Below, piece by piece: positions 43,901 through 55,900 of a stretch of DNA of 64,000 nucleotides. This DNA comes from Serripes groenlandicus (Eukaryota; Mollusca; Bivalvia; Cardiida; Cardiidae). Where the stretch lies: positions 38,549,590 through 38,613,589 of the forward strand of contig JASEVX010000005.1 in NCBI GenBank assembly GCA_031761405.1, read 5' to 3'. Position numbers and translations under genes: made by a program. Below the pieces are notes generated by a model that was given only the letters and a program-made list of their open reading frames with translations, did no database searches and was not told the DNA's origin. Position 1 is the first letter of the stretch, and every line of letters starts with the position of its first letter.

Positions 43901-46900
43901 TCACCCTGTCTGTCCGTATGTCCACATTTCTTGTAAGCACTACTCCTCCTAAACGGCTCAATGGATTTGGTTCAAACTTTACATGAAGGTTACACATCAT
44001 ATGTAGATATGCATGAAAGAAGATCATACGCCTCGGATTCTTCCAAGGGGAGATAATTCAACTTAGAGGTTACCTGCGAGGGACTCCTGTGCACATACCT
44101 TGTAAGCGCTACTCCTCCTAAAGGGCTCAGTTGATTTGATTCAAACTGTATATGAAGGCTACACATTATATGTAGATATGCATGAAGGAAGATTTTTCTC
44201 CTCAGATTCTTCCAAGGGAAGATAATTCAACTAAGAGGTTACCTGCGAGGGACTCCTGTGCACATACCTTGTAAGAGCTACTCCTCCTAAAGGGCTAAGT
44301 TGATTTGATTCAAACTGTATATGAAGGCTACACATTATATGTAGATATGCATGAAGGAAGATTTTTCTCCTCCAATTCTTCCAAGGGAAGATAATTCAAC
44401 TAAGAGGTTACGTGTATCCGATGCTTTGGGAGGGGAGCGGGGGGTATTCTTCAGTGAGCTTTGCTCACAGTATTTCTAGTTATTACAAGGTATAATAATC
44501 TGTCAAGCAAACAGTTCTAAGGCAAATATTGTCAGTGTTTGAAAAATATATGTGCAGCTGAATCAACAAAACTATCAGCAGACAACAGAAAAACGGGCGA
44601 CTGGAAGGTGTCAGTTTTCTTGTTCGACCAAACAAATTAAATTAGTTCTATACTATAATATGAACCACATCCAGAGTTCCAGAGTTTGAATTTAAATGTA
44701 TGCAAGCTTTCTGAAGTAGAACAATTAAAATTATATGGGTCGTCCCACGAAAAAACCAACATTGTGGACTCTGCGTTAAGTATCGACCCGGATCAGCATA
44801 TAGCATGCCGCGCAGGCTTACCCGGACAAACACTGTTCGCCTCCTATGGATTTTCTGTTTCATAAATCATTACTCTTTACTTCTTTCCCCCTGAGACGGA
44901 ATGTGTCGACCCGGATCAGTCTGCGAAAACTGCGCAGGCTGATCTGGGTCGATACATTACGCAGAGGCCAAAAGGTTGGTTTTCTTGCTAGACGGCTCAT
45001 ATACAGTTTTGGTCTGGAAAGATAGCCTCAAACTCTTTCCTATATTCTACCTTCTGAAGTAGAACTGTATTCCTAATTATGAAATATTTTTCCTTATTCA
45101 ACAATGTTTTTCAAAGATCTTCTGAAGTAGAGGGGCAATCTGACTAAAGTACACGATCTGACCGAATGTAAGATCTGATGGCGATTCATTCAAATTCATC
45201 TTCTTGTTTTATCGGATTTCCAATATCGCTATTTTTAGATCCACCCAGCTATTTTTATTTGAACCAATAAGAGGACTTGTTTCAACAAACGTTTGTCTTA
45301 ACTTTCAAAATGGCGTAAATTGACGAAGTTGAGCAAATTTAAAATAGACCTTTCAAAACCAGAGCAAAGAACACTTTTCAATGCTGTATGGTCAGGGAAA
45401 GACTGTATCGGTGTTTTGCCTCATTTCCGCATTTGTAGCTATGATGCGGTCGTCATAAGAATTTACACGCGTGTAAATCACTATGCGAAAATAGGGATCC
45501 CATGCTCAATAGAGATTTGTTTCGGATATATATATATAAATTTTTACTTTCACTTTCAAAAACGTGAAAGCAAGGTTCTGATTGGCCGGCGGAAAGGTCA
45601 TCTGAACGCGACCCTCTATCAGTTGTCCTCAGATCCTATGCAAAGATATATATAGGAGATGATTTTAATGAGATTGGTAGAGGGGTTTCATGCCAAGGAT
45701 TTGTCATTCTACAACTCTTAACAATTTCAAATGTGAAAAGTTTTTAGGAATATTTTGATAACTAAAAGGCAAACAATGCTATTCTCAGGTGAGACAAGCT
45801 TGTTACAAGCTGACTCACCTGAATCTGCATTGCTTGCAAAAATCTCACTATTGTCATTGGCGCTGAAGGAGTTCGGGGAAAACAAATACTATTAACCCTT
45901 TCCCTCATATAGACGCTTTCTGACGCCTCTGCAGCAGTCAGCTTTTTGAAAACAAAGTGACAAAATGTTTTCCACTTTTTGTCATAGGTAACCATTCAAT
46001 TATGGAGATTTTCTTTGTTTTGACAAAATATGTTCAATGTCGTCTGCTGCAGAATTGTTGTTTGAGGGAAAGGGTTAAGTAAAATACCAGTACATGTATT
46101 TTCTTTCTGATATTCACAGATATTTGAATTCTTACACACATTATGCCACGTTAAAGGTGTCAGACGAGTTGTTTGTAAGAGCCTGTTTGCCACATTTCCT
46201 ATCCAAGATGTCTCCCAGTTCCCGACTCTGGTACAGACCCCTCTTAGTCGGATTGCAGACCCTGTGTTAGCAAGCATACACTGGGCGGGGCAGTCCACAG
46301 ACACCCATGGGCTGGCCCCAATGGGTGCTTATGATCTACTGATAGAGATATACGAGGAGCTGGTATTCTCCCATGATAAAATACATCATGATAAACATGC
46401 TGCAGCCATCTTGCCTACAGTCCTCCAAACATTGAAGATGCCTTTGGAGGGAGATAACTGTACTGTCCGCCGAAAGTGCAGAACAATGGTCAGGGCAGTG
46501 AAATTGCTTTTGAGTATCCTTTGACTATATTCCTGTTTAACTTGGTTTACCGGATGATGATTTCTATAGATATATGATTCGTAAACATAATTAAACCTTT
46601 CCACATATAGACGGCTAGACGCGTTCAAAAACAACTGGATTCAACAACTTTTGAAACCTTTGTGGCAAAAGGAGAAACTTCTCATAAAAATTGCAATTTT
46701 TCCTTTTCAGGCCTTTTCCCACAATGTTTTAATCTCTCTTCAATAATTATAATTTGACTTAAAGACAATCGCTACAGTTTCATCATTTTTTGAAAACATT
46801 GAGAATTTTATAAAAATTGGTGTGTTGATAGCATATTACCTAATCTACAGTAATATGAAATAAAAATAACCAGGCTTGAAAATGTTTCCCGGTCCTTCCT

Positions 46901-49900
46901 TTTGTATAACCCATACTTTGGCAAATTTGACCGCTGTTTCCTATATAATATATATATATTTTTTAATTTTTCAAATTTCATTTTCTGTTTTACATCGTGT
47001 GTTTGGCAGCACTTGGCTCTTTATATAACTAGAACAATTGAAGGTAAAAATGTAGTGTTTACGAAAAAATGACACCCTTAAAAATAATTAAATAAAATTC
47101 AATGCATAACAAATTACAAAATTTGCATAAATATAGTTTAAGCATTATTCCATCAAAATTTAACTTAAAAATCATAGGTAAACAGACTTCGTTTCAAATA
47201 AAATAAAATCTCGCATGATCAATCATACAAAGCGCGTTGTGTTTACATTATCACCGTTTTGTCCGAAAACCATAACACTTTTATACCGTTTTTTACGTAA
47301 TATATATGTAATATATATATTTAGTAAGATAATCAAAACTTGTGATCGTCTTTAAAGAGATTTTCCTTATTGTTGCTTAGATATATGTTGTCTGCTGTAA
47401 ATTTGTTTTATGTGGGAAAGGATTCATGAAAGATTAGATGTAGAAACTTAAAAGTAAAGTTTATGTATCCCTGAAGAGCTTATGTTTAACCCAACATCAT
47501 CAGGGTTAGCAAACTGTTTTACCTATCATCATCAGGGTTAGCAAAATGTTTTACCCATCATCATCATGGTTATCAAAGAGATTTACCCATCATCATCAGG
47601 GTTAGCAAAATGTTTTACCCATCATCATCAGGGTTATCAAAGAGATTTACCCATCATCATCAGGGTTAGCAAAATGTTTTACCCATCATCATCATGGTTA
47701 GCAAAATGTTTTACCTATCATTATCAGGGTAAGCAAAATGTTGTGCATACAAGATTTGATAATTATTCAAGATCCCGCCTTTTGAGCTTTGCTGAATTTT
47801 GAGAGTTATTGTTTAACAATGTTCTACTCTTGGACAAATTATTTCTTCCACTTTTTCCTAGGTTGATAAGTTTTGTTGTCATTAATTGCACAAAGAAAAC
47901 AATTATCAATCCTTAACCCAAGTTTACAGCCCTGTGTAATGACGATAATTTCCTGGCAATCATATCCGTGAATATTGATCATAGACTGATGTCTCATATC
48001 CTACAGTTCCAGTTTGACAACAACATTATAGCTCTCAAAACTAAAATGAATCCACCAACAGATAATTGGAGGTTTGTATTGAGCCAAGTCTAAATTTGGG
48101 TGTATTGTTGTGTCTCCATATTGGTAGCACATGAAGGTCTATAGATGGGTTTTAAAACTGGAAGTAATGGCTTTCCATCCTTTGTGTTCTTGATTGTGGG
48201 GTTATCATTAAGACACATTTGCTAGTGTCAGGATAAATGGACAAGTAAGCAGTACAAGTTTACACAGAAAAAACAGTGTAATGTAACTGAATTGTTTTTG
48301 AAAGCGAATAAACTATATATGTGTATCTTGGTAGACTGAAATTCTAGATAGTCTCCACAAGCTACATTTCAATGGCTTCACACAGAACAGTTGTAACAAC
48401 ACCATGTAACTAGATGTAGTTACAACAGTTTAGCATGATGAAGATGATTCGTGGCTCTTTTCAATGTATGTGGACAGTGAAAGCTGGTGAGACTGTAAAT
48501 TCCCTGACCCACCTCAGTCTTCACTGTAGGCAGAGGCAACAAGACCTCTATTTGCCAGACGCAACTTATTTATATTCATATACCTTTCCCTGATAAATGT
48601 TTGCTTTAAAGCAAAAAGGAATTGAAATTATTTTGAACATAAAATCCAAGTAATCTACTTTGTCTTTGATAAAATGTCTTATTTGCTAAGGTTTTCAATC
48701 TTTGACATAAATGTGCACTTTTTTTTTAACATACTCCCAAAATGGAAAAGGTATGTTTTCATATTCTGAGCTAAAATTCCTTTCTAGAATATGAAAATAA
48801 AGGCTTAAATTGTTATGGGTGTATATATTTTTGACAGTGCTGTTGGGGTGGATCTGGTGTTGTATTTGTTAGATCTGGTGGCAAGATTAAAGAACAAGGA
48901 AGTAGAGGAACTGTTCATTGCCACTATGCAGGTAAGTGGAAGAAAAACTACATTAAGCAAAACACACTAAACAAACTGTTAAAAACTGTGTGTGTTAGGT
49001 AAAAACTGATTAATATTTTAATTATCGAGTGTTTTAGTGTTATATTAAGAGTTGGCAAGTATATCTGGTCATGAGTTTGATGATCTGAAGATTTTGATCC
49101 AATCAATCTGATATTTACATGATACCTTTGATTTATTTAATTTCTTTAAGTTGTATTTTATGCTGTTTTTAACAATGTTCTGTTATGTCAGTCTGACAGT
49201 ATGATTACGCGAGAACCATGGGTAACTAACCAGTGTAAGGCTAGGAAATTTGCATTGCCGAAAGACACTCAGTCTTAAATTTGAGAATTCCTCATCATAA
49301 TACCTTGGAGCTGAGACTGTCATGTTAATATTTAAAAATTCAACATTGGTAACTTATTCCCTTTCAACCTGTTACAAAGAAAAATTTAGATTTCAATATT
49401 TCACAGAAGCCTAAATAAGTTTTTGCCATACACTATCTCGCTTATTAGGCCTACTTCATTTCACCACCTTTGATTGATACATATAAGAATCATTTCAAAT
49501 AAATGCTTCCTATTTTGTGTTTATTTCAGAATACTTGTGTGGTACCTTTTCTAGCATTTGGACTTTGTAGTCCGCAGAGAGAGAGAGTCCAAAACACATT
49601 ATCGCTTGTTTGTCTCAGTTCTAGACTAGAGGCCTTTCCTTCAATTATGTAAGTGTTCAAACTTTCACTGTAGGAAATCAGTCTGCCCCTTGTAGTGATG
49701 CATGCACTAAACAGCTCTGCAGCTGAATACTAATGAAAACATTAACAGAAAAGGAGCAACAACAAACGGAGCAAGTTTTCCGTTTTATTTCAGCTCCCAC
49801 CCACTCGCACACAATTTTTTTTTTCCTTCTATTTTCATCATAATATTAATGTCAATGAAATCTCTGTGCAGTTTGAAACTAGGTCATTAGGTATTTTTTG

Positions 49901-52900
49901 GGTGGCCACATTTTTTATCCAATCTTCATGAAATCTTAGGTCAGAACTAGTTGCTAAAGTATTTGGACAATAATGTGAACACTAATGTTTTGTGGTCATA
50001 CATGTCATCTAATGTTCAAGGACCATTAACTTTGATGTTAAAAAAAACTAGGTTACTGGGTTAATACTAAGGTGAGTGATAGCATATTGTCAGGGCTGGG
50101 TTTGATAACTTGAATAAATTTCCACCCTTTAACTTTAATAGTTTATATTCAATCTTCATAAAACTTACTGTGCAATTAAATGTAAAGAAGCTTAGCATCT
50201 CTACTAGCTAGATCATGAATCCAGAAATAGAAACGTTTGACCTAATCAATACTGCTTTCTAACTTTCTATATCTTATCCAATATTCTGTTAACCCTTTCC
50301 CTCATATAGACGCTTTCTGACGCGTTTGCATCAGACGGCTTTTTGAAAACATAGTGACAAAAGAAGAAATTGCACAAAACGTGCAATTTCTCCTTTTGCC
50401 ACAATGTTTTCCACTTTTTGACATAGGTTTCATTTATAGAGATTTTCATTTTTTGGCAAAATACATTTCCATTCAATTATAGAGATTTTCTATTTTTTGA
50501 CAAAATACGTTCAAAGTCGTCTGCTGCAGAATTGCCGTATGACGGAAAGGGTTTAATTGCATAATCTGTTGTGAAAAAGACATCTTTATCTCTAATAATA
50601 TTTTCATTTCCATCCAATGATGTGTCTTTGCATAATTTAACAAAAGCTTCGTTCAGCCAGGATAGCACACTCAGTAAGGCTCATTTTGTGTATCTTCTTT
50701 TAAATCAACAGACTGGGAGATGCATTAGCATTTAACAACACGGAGAAAGATAAAATGGTATCAACCAGTGTACCTAGGTCCCACATGTGTATGCAGCCTC
50801 AGTTTGATGATAAAGAAAACTATGTTCCAAGTACCAAGTACTCTAAAAGAGACCACCATAATGTACTCGGGGAGTCCACGCTGTTAAATAATTCAGCACT
50901 CGAACAAACTTCAGCATCAATTCAAACTCTGATTCAAAAGATGGAAGGAGGGATGGAGGTAAGTGCCTAATTTTTTTTCATTAAACAGAAGTTTACACAA
51001 GCAGATGTCACTTAACTCTTTCCAACATACAACAAATCTGCAACAGACGACTGAAAACATACCCATTTTAATGAAAGTACAATCATTGAATAAAGTTGAA
51101 AACATGGTGACAAAAGGAGAAATTGCTTGTTTTGAGCAATTTCTTCTTTTGTTGCCATATTTTCAAAAATCTGTCTGCTGCAGAGGCATCAGAAATGCGG
51201 GATTGGTTAAGGGAAGGCCTTATCATTTAGAGGTCCTAATTCGCAAATAAAGATTTCCTAAACAATAACTTGGGTCAAAAGTAAGCAAAAAAGTCCTTTT
51301 CTAGAGCCGAAAATGTGCAATAATAAGCCTACTAATGCATTAAGATATTTATGAGGGTGTTGTTCTGGTTTTACTTGTTAAATTTCACATATTTATAGAT
51401 TTTGCAATTTTTGATTCATACACATACATCAAATCTGCAGCAGACAACTGAGATTATTTCCTTAAAAACATGGATAATCTCTTTAACTTAAAGTATAATT
51501 ATTGAGAACATTTCCTAAAAACATGGAAAATCTCTTTTACTGAAAGTGTAATGATTGAATAGTGTTGAAAACATGGTGGGAAATGGGGAAAATGCTCATT
51601 AACCCTGTCCCTCATACGACAATTCTGCAGCAGACGACTTTGAACATATTTTGTCAAAAAATAGAAAATCTGTAGTCAAATGGATAACCTATGACTAAAA
51701 GTGATAAACATTGTGGCAAAAGGAGAAATAGCTCGTTTTGAGCAATTTCTTCTTTTGTCACTATGTTTTCAAAAAGCCATCTGCTGAAGAAGTGTCAGAA
51801 AGCGTCTACATGAGAGAAAGGGTTAAAGCAATTTCTCCATTTGTCGCCATGTTTCAAAAGTCGTCTGCTGCATATGCATCAACATGCCTATGTAGGTGGT
51901 AAAGTGTTAAAGTATTAAATTTAACTATTTCAATCAAATTGACTAAGATAGAAAGTAAGCCTGTGATTGTTCACCAGGTTATTACAGTTGTAATTTGTGT
52001 GGGTTCTTATAATTTTTCACTGCATTGTTGGAATGTAAAATGAATTGATGTGTCGCATGGGGAAAGTCAGTGTGATTGGATCAAGGCCAATGACACTGTG
52101 TCTTAAAAAATATATTTTACTGATAGATCTATTACTTGGTTTTGTATTGTTTGAATTTCAAATAATTGAGCAGAAGTATCAACTATGACCTCATGACTTA
52201 TTGAGTTGAAGAGCAAGGTTGATCAGATCAAGGTCACCGTTTATGAAAAAGAAGATTGAATGCCCTCTCCGTTACTTTCTAATAATTTGGAAGAAGTATA
52301 AACCATGATCTCATATGGTTGCTGCGTGAAAAAACCAGGTTGATGAGGTCAAGGTCACTGTTTATGAAAAAGAAAGTTTCATGCCCACTCAATTACTTTC
52401 TAATAATTTGGCAGAAGTATAAACCATGAACTCATAAGGTTGCCGCGTGAAAAAACAGGTTGATGGGATCAAGGTCACTATGGCTAAACTGATACAGAAA
52501 CATGTTTCGAGAAAATCCAGTATGTTTCAGTATCTTTCACATTTTTAATGGTTGAGAATAATGTCAGTTGAATGCAGTTCTGATTAATGACTAAGTCACA
52601 TGAAAAAACATATTTTGTTGCATTATCATTATTCATGTTATGTTTTTGGAGTTTTTTGCGTCAAGGTCTCTGTTATTTGAAATACCAGGGTCATGACTAT
52701 GGCATTGAGGTTTAAAACTTGCAAGAATCTAAGACCTGTATATGACTGGATAAGTTATTTGATGACAGACAGAATGTGTTTTTGTGGATATTTTTATTTC
52801 AGATGAAGGACACTAAAGCCTCTGATATTTTATCTGTCTATGAGAGATCAATACAGGCATTACAGGTAAGTGTCAACTTTCATTTCCACTCAGTTACTTT

Positions 52901-55900
52901 CTTTAAACTTTACTGATTCTAACCAAATTTCATAGGAAAGTAGGTTAGATATAAAGGAAGACTGGGATCATTTGAGTCAAAGTCACTGTTACTTGACAAT
53001 CAAGAATACATGCTCTATGCAAAAATGGAAGATCACGATCTGACGGTGCAAAAGTTTTAATTATCCCCTCGGCTAACGCAATTTGCGATGGGGATATAGT
53101 AACAGGACTGTCTGTTCGTTCGTTTGTCTGTATGTCCGTCTGTAACAACCTTGTGACCACTCTACACTGAACATCCTTCGACCGATCTTAACCAAACTTG
53201 GTATACAGTTAGTATATGGCAAGGTCTACTAGCCTATTTATTTTCAAGGTCATAGGTTAAAGGTCAAGGTCAAAATTGGACTTTGAAAACCGAGGGGATG
53301 CATCCGTTTTGCTGTTCTCTTGTTGATGTTGGATCTTTGCTAGTCTTCAAGCCCGAAGGTTTGGAACAAATGACACAGCTCTATTCATAATAATGAGATA
53401 TTTCTTCTTTTGTCACATTTTCAACTAGCTAACATTTTTCATATTTTCAGATGTTTTCAAAGTTGTCTGCTGCAGATTTGTTGTAAACAAAGTAAAAATA
53501 GTTTCTCAATGTGTATGTCCGAATCATTTACAGACCAAAGAACACCACCTACAGGATCTGCTGGAAGCTAAGACTCTGGCATTGGCTCAGGCTGACAGAA
53601 TGTTAACACAGTATAGAGGTAGAAAGGGGCGGGAAGAAGCAGAGGTAGGTTAATCCTTTCCCACCTATAGAAGCATTTTGACGCATCTGCAGCAGATGAC
53701 TTTTGAAAACATTGTGACAAAAGGAGAAATTGCTTAAAACGAGCAATATCTTCTTTTGCCACAAAGTTTTCAACTCTTTTTAATAATTAAAATTATCATT
53801 TAGAGATGTTTTCAAAGTCGTCTGCTGCAGATATGTCGTATGTGGGAAAAGGTTAAGAAAAGATGTCTAGATAAGGGTGGAGTAAACTGGTCTAACTGAG
53901 ACAATTCTTTGTATACATACGCACAACACCAAGTTTGATGGTCAAAATTGGTCTTTTAGTACAAGAAATGCACATCTTGGACAGAGGTCATATTAGTCTG
54001 TAATACTGAATTTGAAGAATTTTATGTTTAACCAAATGCCAGAACTTTTTATTTTTATGCCCCTGAAGTTGCCTATTCATTAACGAAAAAATATATTGAC
54101 GTAACAGATAAGATAAAGAATTCAAATTATTAAAATTCTGTCCTCTTAATCTGCCATTCTACTTGAATTTAACAATTCCCTTCATTGTTCAGTGTAACCG
54201 CCATATGACCCTGTTGATTCAATCCGAGAAAAAGAATGAGAATTTACAACAACAAATCTCAGAGGCCAAAAATAAAATTGAGAAGTACACCAAAGAGATA
54301 GAGGAGTTGCATGCAGAAAATCAAAAGTAAGTTGACGTGTCTAATTAAGTTTTGAAACGTTTGTTGTTATTAAGTTAATATTATAACTTATCACCATTTT
54401 GCGATATTACTTCTATTTTTCTACAATGAATAAAGTACATTTATAAAGAGAGGTAATAGAGAGAATATTTGCATTTAATTTGACGTACCACATAAAATGG
54501 ATATGATTAAAATGCCGGCTAGCATTCTTAGGAATGTTATCTGCAATACATAAATGCAAATATATATTTTTTTGTTTTTAAGTAATACACTTAATGCTAT
54601 AGTCAGTTAGGTTGTTTTCAGTTTATTTCTGTTTTAATATACCAGTCACCATTCCATTGACACTACTTCTCTTTTTTTAACCCTTTCCCACATACAATAA
54701 AATTGCAGCAAATTGCAGGAAAATACCTTGAATCTCTCTATAATGAAAGTATATTTATTGAAAAGAGTTGAAAAATTTGTGGCAAAAGGAAAATTGCTCA
54801 TTATGAGCAATTTCTCCTTTTGCAACAATGTTTTTAAAAGTTGTCCGGTATAGGTGCATCATAATACGTCTACAAGTGGGAAAGGCTTATAAATATTTCT
54901 TGCTTGTTTACAATGTTTAAAATGATCAAAGATTAATACATTGTATTTATTTGCTTGGTTTACTTTCAGATACTATCAAATTGCCAACATGCACCAACAA
55001 CTCACTGTTGTTCACTCAGAACTTACAGAAAAGTGAGTATAAAAGCAGTTACTTGATATGCTATTTTTTAATCATTTCCACTTTTTGTGTCATTAATTTG
55101 TTATCTGTAGCATAACTCTCTCAGTATAGTAGGTCTTTTAACTCTTTCCATTATTATCATCTTCTAAAGTTCTTACAGCAATCAACTTTTGAAACCTTGT
55201 GGGGTATAGCTAGGATATAAACTTTTAACCAATTGTTGACCTTTGACCTTGAATTGTGACCTTGACCTTTGAACAACAATTGTGAAATCTTATGTTGATC
55301 TTTGTTTTATAAAGATGAACGATTGAGGCAAGGTCTTTGAAATTCCACTGACACATTGTAAAGTTATAGCTGTATGGCTGTTAAAATATTTAATATTGGC
55401 TTGTTCAAAATCTTTGTAGAAGACCCTTATTTAAAAAGTTAATGTCTTTATAAAGGACAACATATTTCCAATATGTCGAGGAATAAGAGTAATTTCAATG
55501 TATTTTTAAAGCATGTACTTAAAAGTTGGACATTTCACCTAGCCCAGTTATGTGATTATTTTTCATCATGTTTATATAACAAGTAGAAAAATGTACACAA
55601 ATATATACCAACAAAATAATTTTGTTTATATTATACCTTTGGTACCTACTTAAACTTACGCGAGTTAAAAAGCTAGCACACTCTTTAGACATAAAAAATG
55701 AAACACTAGTGCAAAAGGTTCAAACTTAGTTTTCATAGTGAATTCCCCCACCCACTTGTTTCCCATATATCTGGAAAACAGTCATAGCATGCAAACTTAT
55801 ATCAATATTGATTCTGACAAAAAATGAGAAACATTGAAATGCATTAAGAATACACTCAATACTATAACAACCCCCCTCCATAATAAATGAAAGTATAATT

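Noticed and set aside
46120..46513. LIEIYE in CIP2A exon 9 as a B56-binding LxxIxE motif
   Set aside because: It lies inside the folded armadillo-like region, where a short linear motif would not be accessible.
47492..47745. CRISPR-like direct repeats
   Set aside because: Units are contiguous without unique spacers, within an intron of an animal gene.
47566..47802. 78-codon frame rich in Ser and His
   Set aside because: Produced by the 32-bp CATCATCAT minisatellite.
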